23,550 nt of DNA from the NCBI GenBank assembly GCA_023269335.1, contig JAHFTM010000002.1, positions 1 through 23,550 of the forward strand, given 5' to 3'. Positions within the stretch are counted from its first letter, which is position 1, and every line of letters begins with the position of its first letter. This stretch comes from Chlamydiia bacterium. GTDB lineage: Bacteria > Chlamydiota > Chlamydiia > Chlamydiales > FEN-1388. Made by a program: the position numbers and the translations under genes. The notes under the pieces are model-generated. The model was not told where the DNA came from. It saw nothing but the letters and a program-made list of their open reading frames with translations, and did no database searches. This document shows positions 16,126-23,550 of the stretch, piece by piece.

Positions 16126-16899
16126 TCAAAGAATAGCACAACTTGAGTCAAATAAAAGAGAGAACGTTAATTTCTTACTGAGTTGAGCTTCTTCGCTTTT
16201 TGTAAAACTGCCAAAACAAAATTTTGTTATTTCTTTAGCAAAATCCGCTTGTTGTAAATCTTCCCGCTTGCTTATCCATGCTTCTACTATATCAGCCTCT
16301 ATATTGGCTTCAACCTCTTGAGCTGTCATAGCAGTTTCTTGAGCTACATGATGAATGACGTCATTCATAAGATTTTCTATCAGTTCATCGTCATACACAG
16401 ATGATGACTCATCGCTTAAAAAAGCATTTATCTGCTCTTGTCGCCCGACTTTTAAAGCATTTGCATGCATGTAATAGCTTGCTGCAAGTCCTTTCACCCT
16501 TTTTGAGATCTGTTGGATCTTGGCAACTTCATTAACAAAAAACTCACTTGGCTCTCTTACAAGCAATCTGAGTTTTACGCTCGGCCAAGATTCTGGTTTA
16601 TCGCTACCATTGGCTTGGACAGTTCGCAAATTTGGAAACATCGCGTCAAATTGAAGCACGTATTGAAGCACATCGCTTTGAAAAGCTACTCCTTGCAAAT
16701 TCAAGAAAGTGATTCCTAATGCTGCTGCAGCTACAGCCGCGTGTTTTACTGGAGAAAGTGCTTGAAGATCTCCCTTGACCTCTTTTATAAACTCATCAAT
16801 CTGATATTGAAGGATAAGCGAAACTATTTTTTCTTTCTCATTTTCAAAGCAGTTCGCTAATAACGTATCGATTTGTTGAACGGATGAAACTGGCCCCAT
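16126..16899 (-). CDS. Unknown LRR-like protein
   Basis: A 257-residue protein without a recognised domain. Residues 61-97 (LGITFLNLQG, then MFPNLRTVQANG) have the spacing of one or two leucine-rich repeats, too few to call firmly. EKIVSLILQYQI (23-34) matches a motif in the neighbour at 16941 and in the gene at 4765. The C-terminal half (about 120-250) looks alpha-helical and acidic (DDELIENLMNDVIHHVAQE). There is no signal peptide or membrane helix. AGAGG lies 5 nt before the ATG and supports the start. It is 41 bp downstream of the gene at 16941-17849 on the same strand, so the two are probably co-transcribed. It is convergent with murF-alr. Confidence 0.72.
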   Translation of the reverse strand: MGPVSSVQQIDTLLANCFENEKEKIVSLILQYQIDEFIKEVKGDLQALSPVKHAAVAAAALGITFLNLQGVAFQSDVLQYVLQFDAMFPNLRTVQANGSDKPESWPSVKLRLLVREPSEFFVNEVAKIQQISKRVKGLAASYYMHANALKVGRQEQINAFLSDESSSVYDDELIENLMNDVIHHVAQETAMTAQEVEANIEADIVEAWISKREDLQQADFAKEITKFCFGSFTKSEEAQLSKKLTFSLLFDSSCAIL

Positions 16900-16940
16900 A
16901 AAAACCTCTTAATTGATACGATTTATTCACTCATATATCA

Positions 16941-17849
16941 TTACAAACATACTACAGACACGTAACGCCGTGCAAAACCTTGTAGCTCATCGCTAAAACC
17001 ACACCCAGTAAGGATAAGGGTTCTTAGTTTTGGATAAAACCGAGGAATTCTTTCACAAAATCGCTGAAATGCCCTCACATTTATATCTAAGTTATAGCTC
17101 AAGTCAACTGTTTCAAGTTGACTTTCTCTCATCTCTTGATAAGTAGGCTTTAGGCTAAAAAAAGAGTTAGCAAATCCAGGAGTTCTATGTGCCACTACCT
17201 CACGAAGCTTTGGCAATATCGCAAAAACAGCTGTCATCACTTGATCAATAAGACAAGAAGACCTTTCATAATTCGGATTTGGTTCAAGATGACTTGCGCA
17301 CCAAAATGTAGGGTCCTCGCTACCAACGCAGTGAAGTCCAGATAATTCTATACGAGATATTTGATTAAGATCTATAGCCTCCTTTACCACAAAAGCTGTA
17401 AAAGCCTTCAGTGCTTGATCCCTACCTTCCACGCTTTGCAAATCCCACTGTCTAGAGTAACAATGTTGTAGAAAATACTTCTGCAGTTTCTCTGCATGGC
17501 TCTCTACCATATACTGGCCTATCAGCTTATATACCGCACGAGGAACAATACTGCCCCCCATCGCCAAGGAAATTGCGTCTAATCGAGGATCTGTGTCGAG
17601 AGATTTTTTAATATTTGAGAGCACATCTATTTGCTGCACTTGTCCAGCTACCTCCTGAACATTTCTCTCGTCATTAACGATTGGCGCAGGGTTACTCCTA
17701 TCAAGATGAATTCTTGCGAAAATGGCTGTAAGCCCCCATTTCGTTTGCCGAGCACCTGCATCACCTTGCGACGGTTTTACTTTGACTGGAGGCAATATCG
17801 GCACCTTACCATACCTTTCTGAAACATCATTTAATCCGCCTACAGCCAT
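16941..17849 (-). CDS. LRR-containing protein, candidate host-directed effector
   Basis: A 302-residue protein with leucine-rich-repeat character at its C-terminus: ISRIELSGL (164-172), ILPKLREVVA (211-220), QLETVDLSYNLDI (244-256) and FYPKLRTLILTGCGFSDEL (271-289), in the spacing of RNase-inhibitor-type repeats. It ends 13 residues after the last repeat, so it is short for an LRR protein and may be truncated. VPRAVYKLIGQYMV (102-115) has an F-box-like layout and matches the motif in neighbouring accessory genes. The N-terminal 60 residues look disordered, with no signal peptide. The upstream AAGG is only 3 nt from the ATG, so the start is less certain. LRR proteins with F-box-like N-termini are a known expansion in amoeba-associated chlamydiae. 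Host targeting is inference. Confidence 0.7.
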   Translation of the reverse strand: MAVGGLNDVSERYGKVPILPPVKVKPSQGDAGARQTKWGLTAIFARIHLDRSNPAPIVNDERNVQEVAGQVQQIDVLSNIKKSLDTDPRLDAISLAMGGSIVPRAVYKLIGQYMVESHAEKLQKYFLQHCYSRQWDLQSVEGRDQALKAFTAFVVKEAIDLNQISRIELSGLHCVGSEDPTFWCASHLEPNPNYERSSCLIDQVMTAVFAILPKLREVVAHRTPGFANSFFSLKPTYQEMRESQLETVDLSYNLDINVRAFQRFCERIPRFYPKLRTLILTGCGFSDELQGFARRYVSVVCL

Positions 17850-18038
17850 ACGCCTTTCTTTATCCTCTGTATCAATGAAAAATAAAGTGTGGATGTTAAA
17901 GCAATAAGACTATCTTTTCAACGCAAACGTACTACTGCAAAAGCACTTTATTTCCCTACAACTCTTAAATATAGCGCTACCTCATATTTGATCATTTTTA
18001 GTATACTCGATCCTTTAACATCCCGTTTTTTGCCAATT

Positions 18039-18818
18039 ATGACGCCGTACAACACAAAGATGCACTGGAGAGCCTTTTTCCTGTACCATCTTTTTGCCCT
18101 CCTCCTTTTTAGCAGCTGGCTCTTTATGCCAACACGCGCACTCTGGGATCGCATAGATCTGTATGCTTTCTCCTGCCTCAATTTAAAACTTGAAATGAAC
18201 CCGCTTACTCAAATTTTCTGGGCACTTGCAAACTTAAAATCAGCCGACCTTTTTGGCGCTCTCTTTATGGGTACTTTTTTTGTGCTTTATATCACCGATG
18301 GTCAACATGAAGAAAGGAAACGACGCATCTCACAGTTGATTTATCTATGCATCTGGGGCGAAATCGGCATTCTCTTAAGTAAAGAATTCTTAGCGATTGT
18401 CTTACAGATGATCCCTTTCGCAAGAGAATGCCCAACACTTGTTTTTTCACACGCTATTAAACTCTCTCATGCCATTCCTTGGCTGAAAGTGAAAGATGTT
18501 GCCAAATCATCTTTTCCCTCCGATCATGGGGAAATTATCTTTCAATGGCTCTCTTTCGTTTGGTTTTTTTGCAGCTGGCGCTATGGACTTGTAGCCACAC
18601 TCTGGTCACTATTTTTTATTTTACCGCGCCTTGTAGCTGGCGCACACTGGGCATCTGATATGTTTGTTGGCAGCATGACGTTTGTTTTGATTCTGCTCGC
18701 CTGGGCAACAACGACGCCTATCTATGGCTACACTATGAATTTCTTAGACTGTATTACGAAAAAGATCCCTTTCTGGAAAAGGAAAGAGGAAAAGGAAAAA
18801 GTCCATGCAAACATATAA
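18039..18818 (+). CDS. PAP2-superfamily membrane phosphatase
   Basis: A 259-residue polytopic membrane protein of the PAP2 (phosphatidic acid phosphatase type 2) superfamily, which dephosphorylates lipid phosphates or pyrophosphates. Motif 2, SFPSDHG (158-164), and motif 3, RLVAGAHWASD (197-207; R-x5-H-x3-D), are intact, giving the catalytic and nucleophile histidines H163 and H203. Motif 1 (KX6RP) is diverged: Lys115 and Arg129 are too far apart and RP is replaced by REC. The frame stays open upstream to a GTG at 17889, but that part is hydrophilic and lacks support. I choose the ATG at 18039 because TATACT at 18002-18007 could be its -10 box; the ATG at 18060 is an alternative. It overlaps the next gene by 14 bp. 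The substrate is unknown. Confidence 0.83.
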   Translation: MTPYNTKMHWRAFFLYHLFALLLFSSWLFMPTRALWDRIDLYAFSCLNLKLEMNPLTQIFWALANLKSADLFGALFMGTFFVLYITDGQHEERKRRISQLIYLCIWGEIGILLSKEFLAIVLQMIPFARECPTLVFSHAIKLSHAIPWLKVKDVAKSSFPSDHGEIIFQWLSFVWFFCSWRYGLVATLWSLFFILPRLVAGAHWASDMFVGSMTFVLILLAWATTTPIYGYTMNFLDCITKKIPFWKRKEEKEKVHANI

Positions 18819-20325
18819 TGAATTGTGTTCCCTTTCAAAAAGAGCCCATCTTCTTGATGGCATCTCATCACACCTTGGCTGGGACCAAGAGACCTATATG
18901 CCAAAAAATGCTGCCCCCATCAGAGCTATGCAAAAAGAGATCTTGGCAGAACTTTCCCACACTATTAAAACAAGTAAAGAATTTGAAACTACACTTGCTC
19001 AATTGATTGATCTTTCCACAGGCCAAGTAACTTCCATAGGCCACACACTTGATGATGACAAAAAAGCCTCTTTAAGAGCCTGGAGACGAGATTTTTTACA
19101 CTTGAAAAAACTACCTACAAGCTTTGTGCAAGAGTTTACAAAACTTACCTCAGAGGCTATTTTCATTTGGGACAAAGCCAAACAGGAAAATAACTTCAGC
19201 GCTTTTGAGCCACATCTCAACAAAATTGTTGAGATGCTTAAAAAAAAGGCAGACTATTTGGGTTATGAAGATCATCCCTATGATGCTCTTTTAGATAGCT
19301 ATGAGCCGGAATTCAAAACGAAAGATGTCGAAGCTCTCTTCAACGAACTTAGCCTTGCAATTCCACCGCTTCTTGTCGAACTGATAGATCTGCAAAAAGG
19401 TAGTCCTAAGCATCAAGTAGAAATTGATTTATCTGCTGATGAGCAGATGCTGATCTGTAAGAAAGTGCTGCAGCTTATCGGCTATGATTTTAATTGCGGC
19501 AGGATTGATCTCTCTTCTCATCCCTTTTCATCAGCCTACCATCCCTACGATGCACGTATAACAACAAGACTTGAGTCTCATGGCCTTGCTATCCAGGTGC
19601 TGACAACGCTTCATGAAGCAGGCCACAGCTTCTATGAAATGGGATTGCCACCAGAGCATTTTGGCACACCGCTTGCAGATCCAATATCACACGGTATTCA
19701 TGAAAATGAATCGCGTACCTGGGAGACAAGAATTGGCAGAACACTTGCCTTTTGGCAGTTTTTACACCCCATCGTCAAAGAGCTTTTTCCAAAAAAATTT
19801 GACCATCTGACAGCAGAAGAGCTCTTTTCCGAGATCAGCTGTGTAAAGCCCTCTTTTATCCGCACCGACAGCGATGAGGTGACCTATCCTTTGCATGTCA
19901 TCTTGCGTTTTCAGATTGAAAAAGAGCTCATTGAAGGTAGCTTAAAAACAAAAGATGTGCCAGCACGCTGGAATGAAAAGATGCGCTCACTTTTAGGCAT
20001 CACGCCAGCTAATGATCGTGAAGGCTGCCTGCAGGACATCCACTGGTCGATGGGCGGCTTTGGCTACTTCCCCACTTACACCCTTGGCAACATCTATGCC
20101 GCAGAGCTTTTTGAAGTGTTTGCTAAAGAGCATCCAAATTGGCAAGAGCGCATCAAAAAGGGTGACTTTGACTTTATCAAAGAATGGCGTCACAAAAACG
20201 TCCATCAGCATGGTAGACGCTATACAAGCAAAGAGCTTCTCGAAAAAATCACGGGAAAACAAATCACAGCCAATCCCTACATCAACTACCTGACAACAAA
20301 ATACCGCTCTATTTTTACAACTTGA
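18805..20325 (+). CDS. M32 (Taq-type) metallocarboxypeptidase
   Basis: A 506-residue cytoplasmic zinc carboxypeptidase of peptidase family M32, which trims C-terminal residues with broad specificity and usually spares proline. HEAGH is at 270-274 (zinc ligands H270 and H274, general base E271), followed by the second family motif HENESR (299-304), where Glu300 is the expected third ligand. HPFSSAYHPYDARITTR (239-255) and GHTLDDDKKASLRAWRRDF (79-97) are typical of the family, as is length. The N-terminal WDQETYMP is the usual opening block. The ATG follows an AGGAAAAAG purine tract inside the end of the PAP2 gene, and the 14-bp overlap implies translational coupling. Its 3' end overlaps the convergent gene by 11 bp. 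Confidence 0.95.
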   Translation: MQTYNELCSLSKRAHLLDGISSHLGWDQETYMPKNAAPIRAMQKEILAELSHTIKTSKEFETTLAQLIDLSTGQVTSIGHTLDDDKKASLRAWRRDFLHLKKLPTSFVQEFTKLTSEAIFIWDKAKQENNFSAFEPHLNKIVEMLKKKADYLGYEDHPYDALLDSYEPEFKTKDVEALFNELSLAIPPLLVELIDLQKGSPKHQVEIDLSADEQMLICKKVLQLIGYDFNCGRIDLSSHPFSSAYHPYDARITTRLESHGLAIQVLTTLHEAGHSFYEMGLPPEHFGTPLADPISHGIHENESRTWETRIGRTLAFWQFLHPIVKELFPKKFDHLTAEELFSEISCVKPSFIRTDSDEVTYPLHVILRFQIEKELIEGSLKTKDVPARWNEKMRSLLGITPANDREGCLQDIHWSMGGFGYFPTYTLGNIYAAELFEVFAKEHPNWQERIKKGDFDFIKEWRHKNVHQHGRRYTSKELLEKITGKQITANPYINYLTTKYRSIFTT

Positions 20326-22567
20326 GCGTAGCGTTTAAGATTTTGCTATCATAAAGTGTGCCAATCTTGTCTGAAAAGGACTTCATAAACTCTTTGATGC
20401 CAGCATCGTCAATAGTCGATTCGACAACTTTAAGCAGGCTATTCATACGCGTGAATCTCTCAGAGAAAAGATTCCTTCCTCGCAAGATGAGTGGCAAACC
20501 AAAGAGCAGCACCTTCATAAAGTCAACTTCCTCACTAGAAAGCGGTCTATCATTGATGAGCTTTAAGAAAAAGAAAAGCTCACAGGTTGCAGGCATACCA
20601 ATATCGAGGGCATCTTTACAGGTCATGCTGATCGAATTTGGCGCTACCACTTCAATAATTTTTAGCTCTAGTAGAAGATAAAAAATCTCGATGAAGTCTG
20701 CGCGGCTGCTTCTTGTCAGAACGTTTCTAGAAGCAAAAAAGAGCTCATGGATATGCCCTGCAAGCTCATAAGCCCACTTTGGAAATAGTTTCGTGTGTAT
20801 TTTTTCAGGAAAAGCATATCCCGTGCCTTCACCTGAAACATGCTCAATAAGCTGTTCTATAAAGATATCTGCTTGATTGAGCTCTTGATAGGGTCCTGTC
20901 TGGTGATAAAAATCGCTATCTTTAGTGACCGTAACTACACAAAGATGATTTTTAAATTCCTCTTTTCTCTGCAACTCCTCTAAACACATACAGCGTGCAA
21001 ATTCCCGCCAAGAAGTTCTTTCTTGCAAGTTGAATACCAGCTGTTTGCGCGATGGCTTCTCTTCTGATAAGCCCCTGATAAAACCTTTAAATTCTTCGGT
21101 AACACAAGCTTTGTTAATATAGTCTTGTGATGTAGGTGTTGGCAGTCTCATCACAGAAACGTTCTTACCAGGGTAGTCAAGTGAGAAGAGGTGTGAGGGG
21201 ATGTTTTGCAAAAGAAGTGGATCATAGCCACTGATATCTAAATCTTGTAGTGCATCAAGCACTTTTGCAAGCGGCGTGTGGCTATAAGGTTTTGCACCAT
21301 AGAGTAAAGCTTCATAGTCAAGTGCAAGGTTATAAGAAAGTGGAGGTTTTTTTAAATGTAGCTCGATTTCCTGTTGAGGCACTTCTGTTTTGCCGGCATC
21401 TATCAAGCTGTCGACAAAAACGATCAGCTCCTTAGAGATATTATCTGCCTCAAAAAGTGTGCGGATAAATCCCTGAACAAGATGAATAACTTTAAAACCT
21501 ACCGCCTCATCATTTTTTTGCGGATAGGTAACATTTTTCTGATAGTCATGCGATGTAACAAGGCCTCTTAAAAATTTTTGAAAATCAGCAAAATAGCCAA
21601 ATGCACTTTTCCTTAGTACCGACTTTTGCACAGCCTCTTGAGTGGCAAGTAAAAGGGCTATAATAGAGCGATACAAAACCATGGCCATATCATTATCTGA
21701 AAAAGTGGGCGCATCTTTTAAATAGTCACTGATTTCATGCCAATGCCTTTTAGCGATATTTCTGGCAGTAAGTCTGGCTTGATTGTCTTGGCAAGCTCGC
21801 AAGTCTGTATAGACATCAATGACCCCTTCCTCGTTAAAATACTCATCAAAATTAGAGACAAGCTTAACGCTACGAAGAAGACGAAGGTTAAAAAATCTAC
21901 TACCATCTCCTTTACGAATAAGGAAAAGCTCATAATCACTATCATTTTTTACCGAGTCAAGGTCAATAAATACATGCTGAATCGCACTCTTATCGCCTCC
22001 CTCTTGCGACTCTTCTCTTGTCTTCATTTTCAAGGTTTTTAAAGCTGCTGCTTGTTTCGTTGAATCAAGTACTGCTTTAATCGGTAACGTTTGCATCCAT
22101 TGAGCCAGTGGTTCAGTATGGGCAATCGGCGCAATTTTACGCTTGTAGAAAGCTAAGAGCTCACGAAATTCTTTGCTCTCTTTAATGCTTGAATGTGTGC
22201 CCTGACTCAAAAACTCAGAAAATTTATCTAGTTTTTTGGCAGCTTCTCCAACGAGCGACATAATTATCTGGATGCTTTCTGCTGACTCATGATGGGCGTG
22301 GTGTCCAACTTCATGCTTGTAAAAGTTTTTCAGGTAATTCAAAACCACCCGAAAGGTATCTTTTACGACGCTGACAACTTTGGCTGCATTTTTTTTGTGA
22401 AGCCAATGGACGCTGCGATAGCTTATTGGGGTATTTTGCACAGTCACTTCATGCGTCTGGCTTACGGCAATAGGACTGTCGAGTTCGAGCGCTGCAATGC
22501 TAGAAAGCACTTCTATTGCTTCTACGATGGAGAACTGTTCGGCTAGTAGATTCTCTTTACTTCTCAT
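20315..22567 (-). CDS. Large unknown protein, probably chlamydia-conserved
   Basis: A 750-residue protein that I cannot assign to a function. It is mostly alpha-helical, with no signal peptide, no evident membrane helix and no catalytic motif. HEVGHHAHHE near residue 85 resembles a metal-binding HExxH, but it sits in a helix without the rest of a protease domain. DYELFLIRKGDGSRFFNLRL is a strongly patterned block (around 212-231) that I associate, from memory only, with conserved hypothetical proteins of Chlamydiae. Its nearness to the lptFG/tilS/ftsH region makes the CT837-type protein a candidate; this is not verified. The start is the ATG at 22567, because GGGAGGTG lies 3 nt upstream; the longer reading from 22594 has no such site. 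The stop overlaps that of the M32 gene. Confidence 0.8.
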   Translation of the reverse strand: MRSKENLLAEQFSIVEAIEVLSSIAALELDSPIAVSQTHEVTVQNTPISYRSVHWLHKKNAAKVVSVVKDTFRVVLNYLKNFYKHEVGHHAHHESAESIQIIMSLVGEAAKKLDKFSEFLSQGTHSSIKESKEFRELLAFYKRKIAPIAHTEPLAQWMQTLPIKAVLDSTKQAAALKTLKMKTREESQEGGDKSAIQHVFIDLDSVKNDSDYELFLIRKGDGSRFFNLRLLRSVKLVSNFDEYFNEEGVIDVYTDLRACQDNQARLTARNIAKRHWHEISDYLKDAPTFSDNDMAMVLYRSIIALLLATQEAVQKSVLRKSAFGYFADFQKFLRGLVTSHDYQKNVTYPQKNDEAVGFKVIHLVQGFIRTLFEADNISKELIVFVDSLIDAGKTEVPQQEIELHLKKPPLSYNLALDYEALLYGAKPYSHTPLAKVLDALQDLDISGYDPLLLQNIPSHLFSLDYPGKNVSVMRLPTPTSQDYINKACVTEEFKGFIRGLSEEKPSRKQLVFNLQERTSWREFARCMCLEELQRKEEFKNHLCVVTVTKDSDFYHQTGPYQELNQADIFIEQLIEHVSGEGTGYAFPEKIHTKLFPKWAYELAGHIHELFFASRNVLTRSSRADFIEIFYLLLELKIIEVVAPNSISMTCKDALDIGMPATCELFFFLKLINDRPLSSEEVDFMKVLLFGLPLILRGRNLFSERFTRMNSLLKVVESTIDDAGIKEFMKSFSDKIGTLYDSKILNATLKL

Positions 22568-22570
22568 AAG

Positions 22571-22578
22571 CACCTCCC
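22571..22578 (-). promoter_or_regulatory. Strong RBS deciding the start at 22567
   Basis: GGGAGGTG on the - strand, 3 nt from the ATG (5 nt when measured from GGAGG), is the best ribosome binding site in this stretch. It argues against the ATG nine codons upstream at 22594. Confidence 0.75.
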
Positions 22579-22824
22579 ACCCTGACACTTTCATTATGAC
22601 ATTTAAACAAATTATTTAACAATCGATTTAAACTATAATCAAATAACTATGTTTTATAAACTAACACATTCATTCTATTGTATTTTATGTACTTGTATTG
22701 AAATAGATATAATAAAGAATGTACGATAAGAAAACGATCTTACTCTTTACTCACTTTCGAATCTCTGTAGTAAAGAATTTTCTAGGAGCTCTGAGGTAAA
22801 ATTGCTATTTTTCCTATAAAAAGA
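22579..22824. other. AT-rich divergent spacer before the tRNA genes
   Basis: No gene is convincing here. An exact TATAAT at 22708-22713 lies on the + strand but has no -35 box at proper spacing. Most of the stretch from 22600 to 22740 is A/T runs. The region should hold the promoter of the 750-residue protein on the - strand, which I could not place. Confidence 0.4.
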
Positions 22825-22854
22825 TTGACTGCAGATAGGCAATACTTATAGAAT
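22825..22854 (+). promoter_or_regulatory. Promoter of the tRNA-Ser(UGA) gene
   Basis: -35 TTGACT (22825-22830), an 18-nt spacer, then -10 TAGAAT (22849-22854). Each box matches consensus in five of six positions. The predicted start lies about 12 nt before the tRNA. Confidence 0.6.
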
Positions 22855-22872
22855 GTCTCGCAAATTCTTTAC

Positions 22873-22959
22873 GGAAGAGTGGCAGAGTGGCCGAATGCGT
22901 CTGTCTTGAAAACAGAAGTACCCTTACGGGTACCGTGGGTTCGAATCCTACCTCTTCCG
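22873..22959 (+). tRNA. tRNA-Ser (anticodon UGA)
   Basis: An 87-nt tRNA with a class II long variable arm. Acceptor strands GGAAGAG and CTCTTCC pair perfectly, with G as discriminator base, the expected serine identity. The anticodon stem TCTGT/ACAGA encloses loop CTTGAAA, so the anticodon is TGA, reading UCA and related codons. The variable arm is GTACCCTTACGGGTAC, and the T-loop is TTCGAAT. CCA is not encoded. A good promoter lies just upstream. Confidence 0.97.
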
Positions 22960-23187
22960 TTCCTTTTATGCAAACCATCCATTTTACGATCTTCATACCT
23001 ATTGATAATTTAAATTGACATCCAAGCTAACCATCTTTACTCTCTTTCATTTTTTAGTCAGATTTGAGTTTTTTTTGAAGTTTAGTAATAGAGAAATAGC
23101 TTTTACTGCACGTATGACTCTTAATTCTTAAGGAAGAAGCAGTTGTGCTTTTTGTCTACTTTTGGCAAACTCTCCCCCCACTTCTCT

Positions 23188-23274
23188 GGAAGAGTGGCAG
23201 AGTGGCCGAATGCGTCTGTCTCGAAAACAGATGTTGGGGGAACCCAACCGTAGGTTCGAATCCTACCTCTTCCG
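23188..23274 (+). tRNA. tRNA-Ser (anticodon CGA)
   Basis: An 87-nt class II tRNA with the same acceptor stem, D-arm and anticodon stem as the gene at 22873. The anticodon loop is CTCGAAA, giving CGA, which reads UCG. The variable arm differs: GTTGGGGGAACCCAAC. The discriminator is G and CCA is not encoded. The upstream promoter is unclear (TTGTGC at 23143-23148 has no good -10), so it may be transcribed together with the first tRNA 228 bp upstream. Confidence 0.97.
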
Positions 23275-23550
23275 ATCTGCTCACAGATATAATTTGCTTA
23301 TAATCAATCGATTACAGAGAAACAAGCAAACAACCACCTCCTCTGCCAGCCTATGACTAAATCGCTCCGCATGAAATAAGTCCTTGAAATTCAATTATTT
23401 AAATGAATACAATCGACTTTAATAAATAATAAATAATTTTTCTGATTGCCTTTTGATCAAGCATTCACTAAGGTAGCTGGCTAGCTTAACTTTTCTCAAA
23501 AAAAATCACAAAAAAGCTAGCTTATACTATGTTCTGGGGGCAATTGCGCA
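23275..23550. other. Noncoding end of window with an inverted repeat
   Basis: No coding frame is convincing. GCTAGCTT (23480-23487) and AAGCTAGC (23514-23521) form 8-bp inverted arms separated by 26 nt that include an A-run, followed by TTATACTAT. This could be part of a terminator or promoter for a gene beyond the window; the context is cut off. Confidence 0.35.

Noticed and set aside
17889..18038. N-terminal extension of the PAP2 protein from GTG
   Set aside because: The added 50 residues are not family-like, and a -10-like TATACT inside the stretch suggests that transcription starts later.
20358..20681. 107-codon open frame on the + strand opposite the 750-residue protein
   Set aside because: Its low-complexity Ser/Lys composition is typical of an antisense shadow.
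22300..22330. HEVGHHAHHE as a zinc-protease active site in the 750-residue protein
   Set aside because: No third ligand, met-turn or protease-family context is visible. A His-rich helix is the simpler reading.
22708..22713. Perfect TATAAT as a promoter for the tRNA gene
   Set aside because: It lacks a -35 box at 16-18 nt, and a much better placed TTGACT/TAGAAT pair lies just before the tRNA.
22814..22996. Open frame on the - strand giving EEVGFEPTVPVRVLLFSRQTHSATLPLF
   Set aside because: This is the well-known spurious translation of the antisense strand of a tRNA-Ser gene.
23162..23356. 64-codon open frame on the + strand
   Set aside because: It runs straight through tRNA-Ser(CGA) and has no independent coding support.
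1..23550. CRISPR array, rRNA, prophage or transposase gene
   Set aside because: No regularly spaced direct repeats, rRNA-like sequence, phage structural genes or transposase motifs were seen on either strand.

Overview
The window looks like chromosomal DNA from a member of the Chlamydiae, most likely an amoeba-associated (environmental) lineage and not Chlamydiaceae proper. The evidence is the tilS-ftsH pair in one operon, an FtsH of about 925 residues with a very long region between its two membrane helices as in chlamydial FtsH, an adjacent LptF/LptG pair as in the Chlamydia CT838-CT841 neighbourhood (recalled, not searched), and several proteins with leucine-rich-repeat-like, F-box-like or papain-like features of the kind such bacteria use towards their hosts. 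Base composition is AT-rich, with very AT-rich intergenic DNA. The species cannot be named from this sequence alone.

Layout. Positions 23-2734 hold an aldo/keto reductase (-), a small secreted protein (+), a DUF2156/LPG-synthase C-terminal-like acyltransferase (-) and a DUF378 membrane protein (-). A perfect 12-bp hairpin lies between the last two and touches the start codon of the acyltransferase. Positions 3081-6075 carry two large unrecognised + strand genes; the second has features of a degenerate papain-like cysteine protease. Positions 6176-10753 carry tilS, ftsH and a small lipoprotein, all on the - strand. The divergent spacer 10754-11169 contains a 162-bp element with perfect 33-bp inverted ends, resembling a miniature transposable element (MITE). 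Positions 11170-15985 form a tight + strand operon, lptF-lptG-murF/alr: two lipopolysaccharide export permease subunits and a fused peptidoglycan enzyme.

Positions 16126-17849 (-) hold two unrecognised LRR-like genes. Positions 18039-20325 (+) hold an overlapping PAP2-phosphatase and M32 carboxypeptidase pair. Positions 20315-22567 (-) hold a 750-residue protein that is probably chlamydia-conserved. Two nearly identical serine tRNA genes, with anticodons UGA and CGA, follow at 22873 and 23188.

Functional picture. The central housekeeping block concerns the cell envelope: LPS export, D-Ala supply and its ligation to the peptidoglycan precursor, membrane protein quality control, and tRNA-Ile lysidine formation. 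It is flanked by accessory blocks at 3081-6075 and 16126-17849. Their proteins share a short helix-like motif, (I/V)xxL(I/V)x(Q/H)Yx, which I read as a possible F-box-like or family-defining N-terminal module joined to different downstream regions. That shared motif, the possibly inactivated papain-like protein and the MITE-like element are the points most worth following up.
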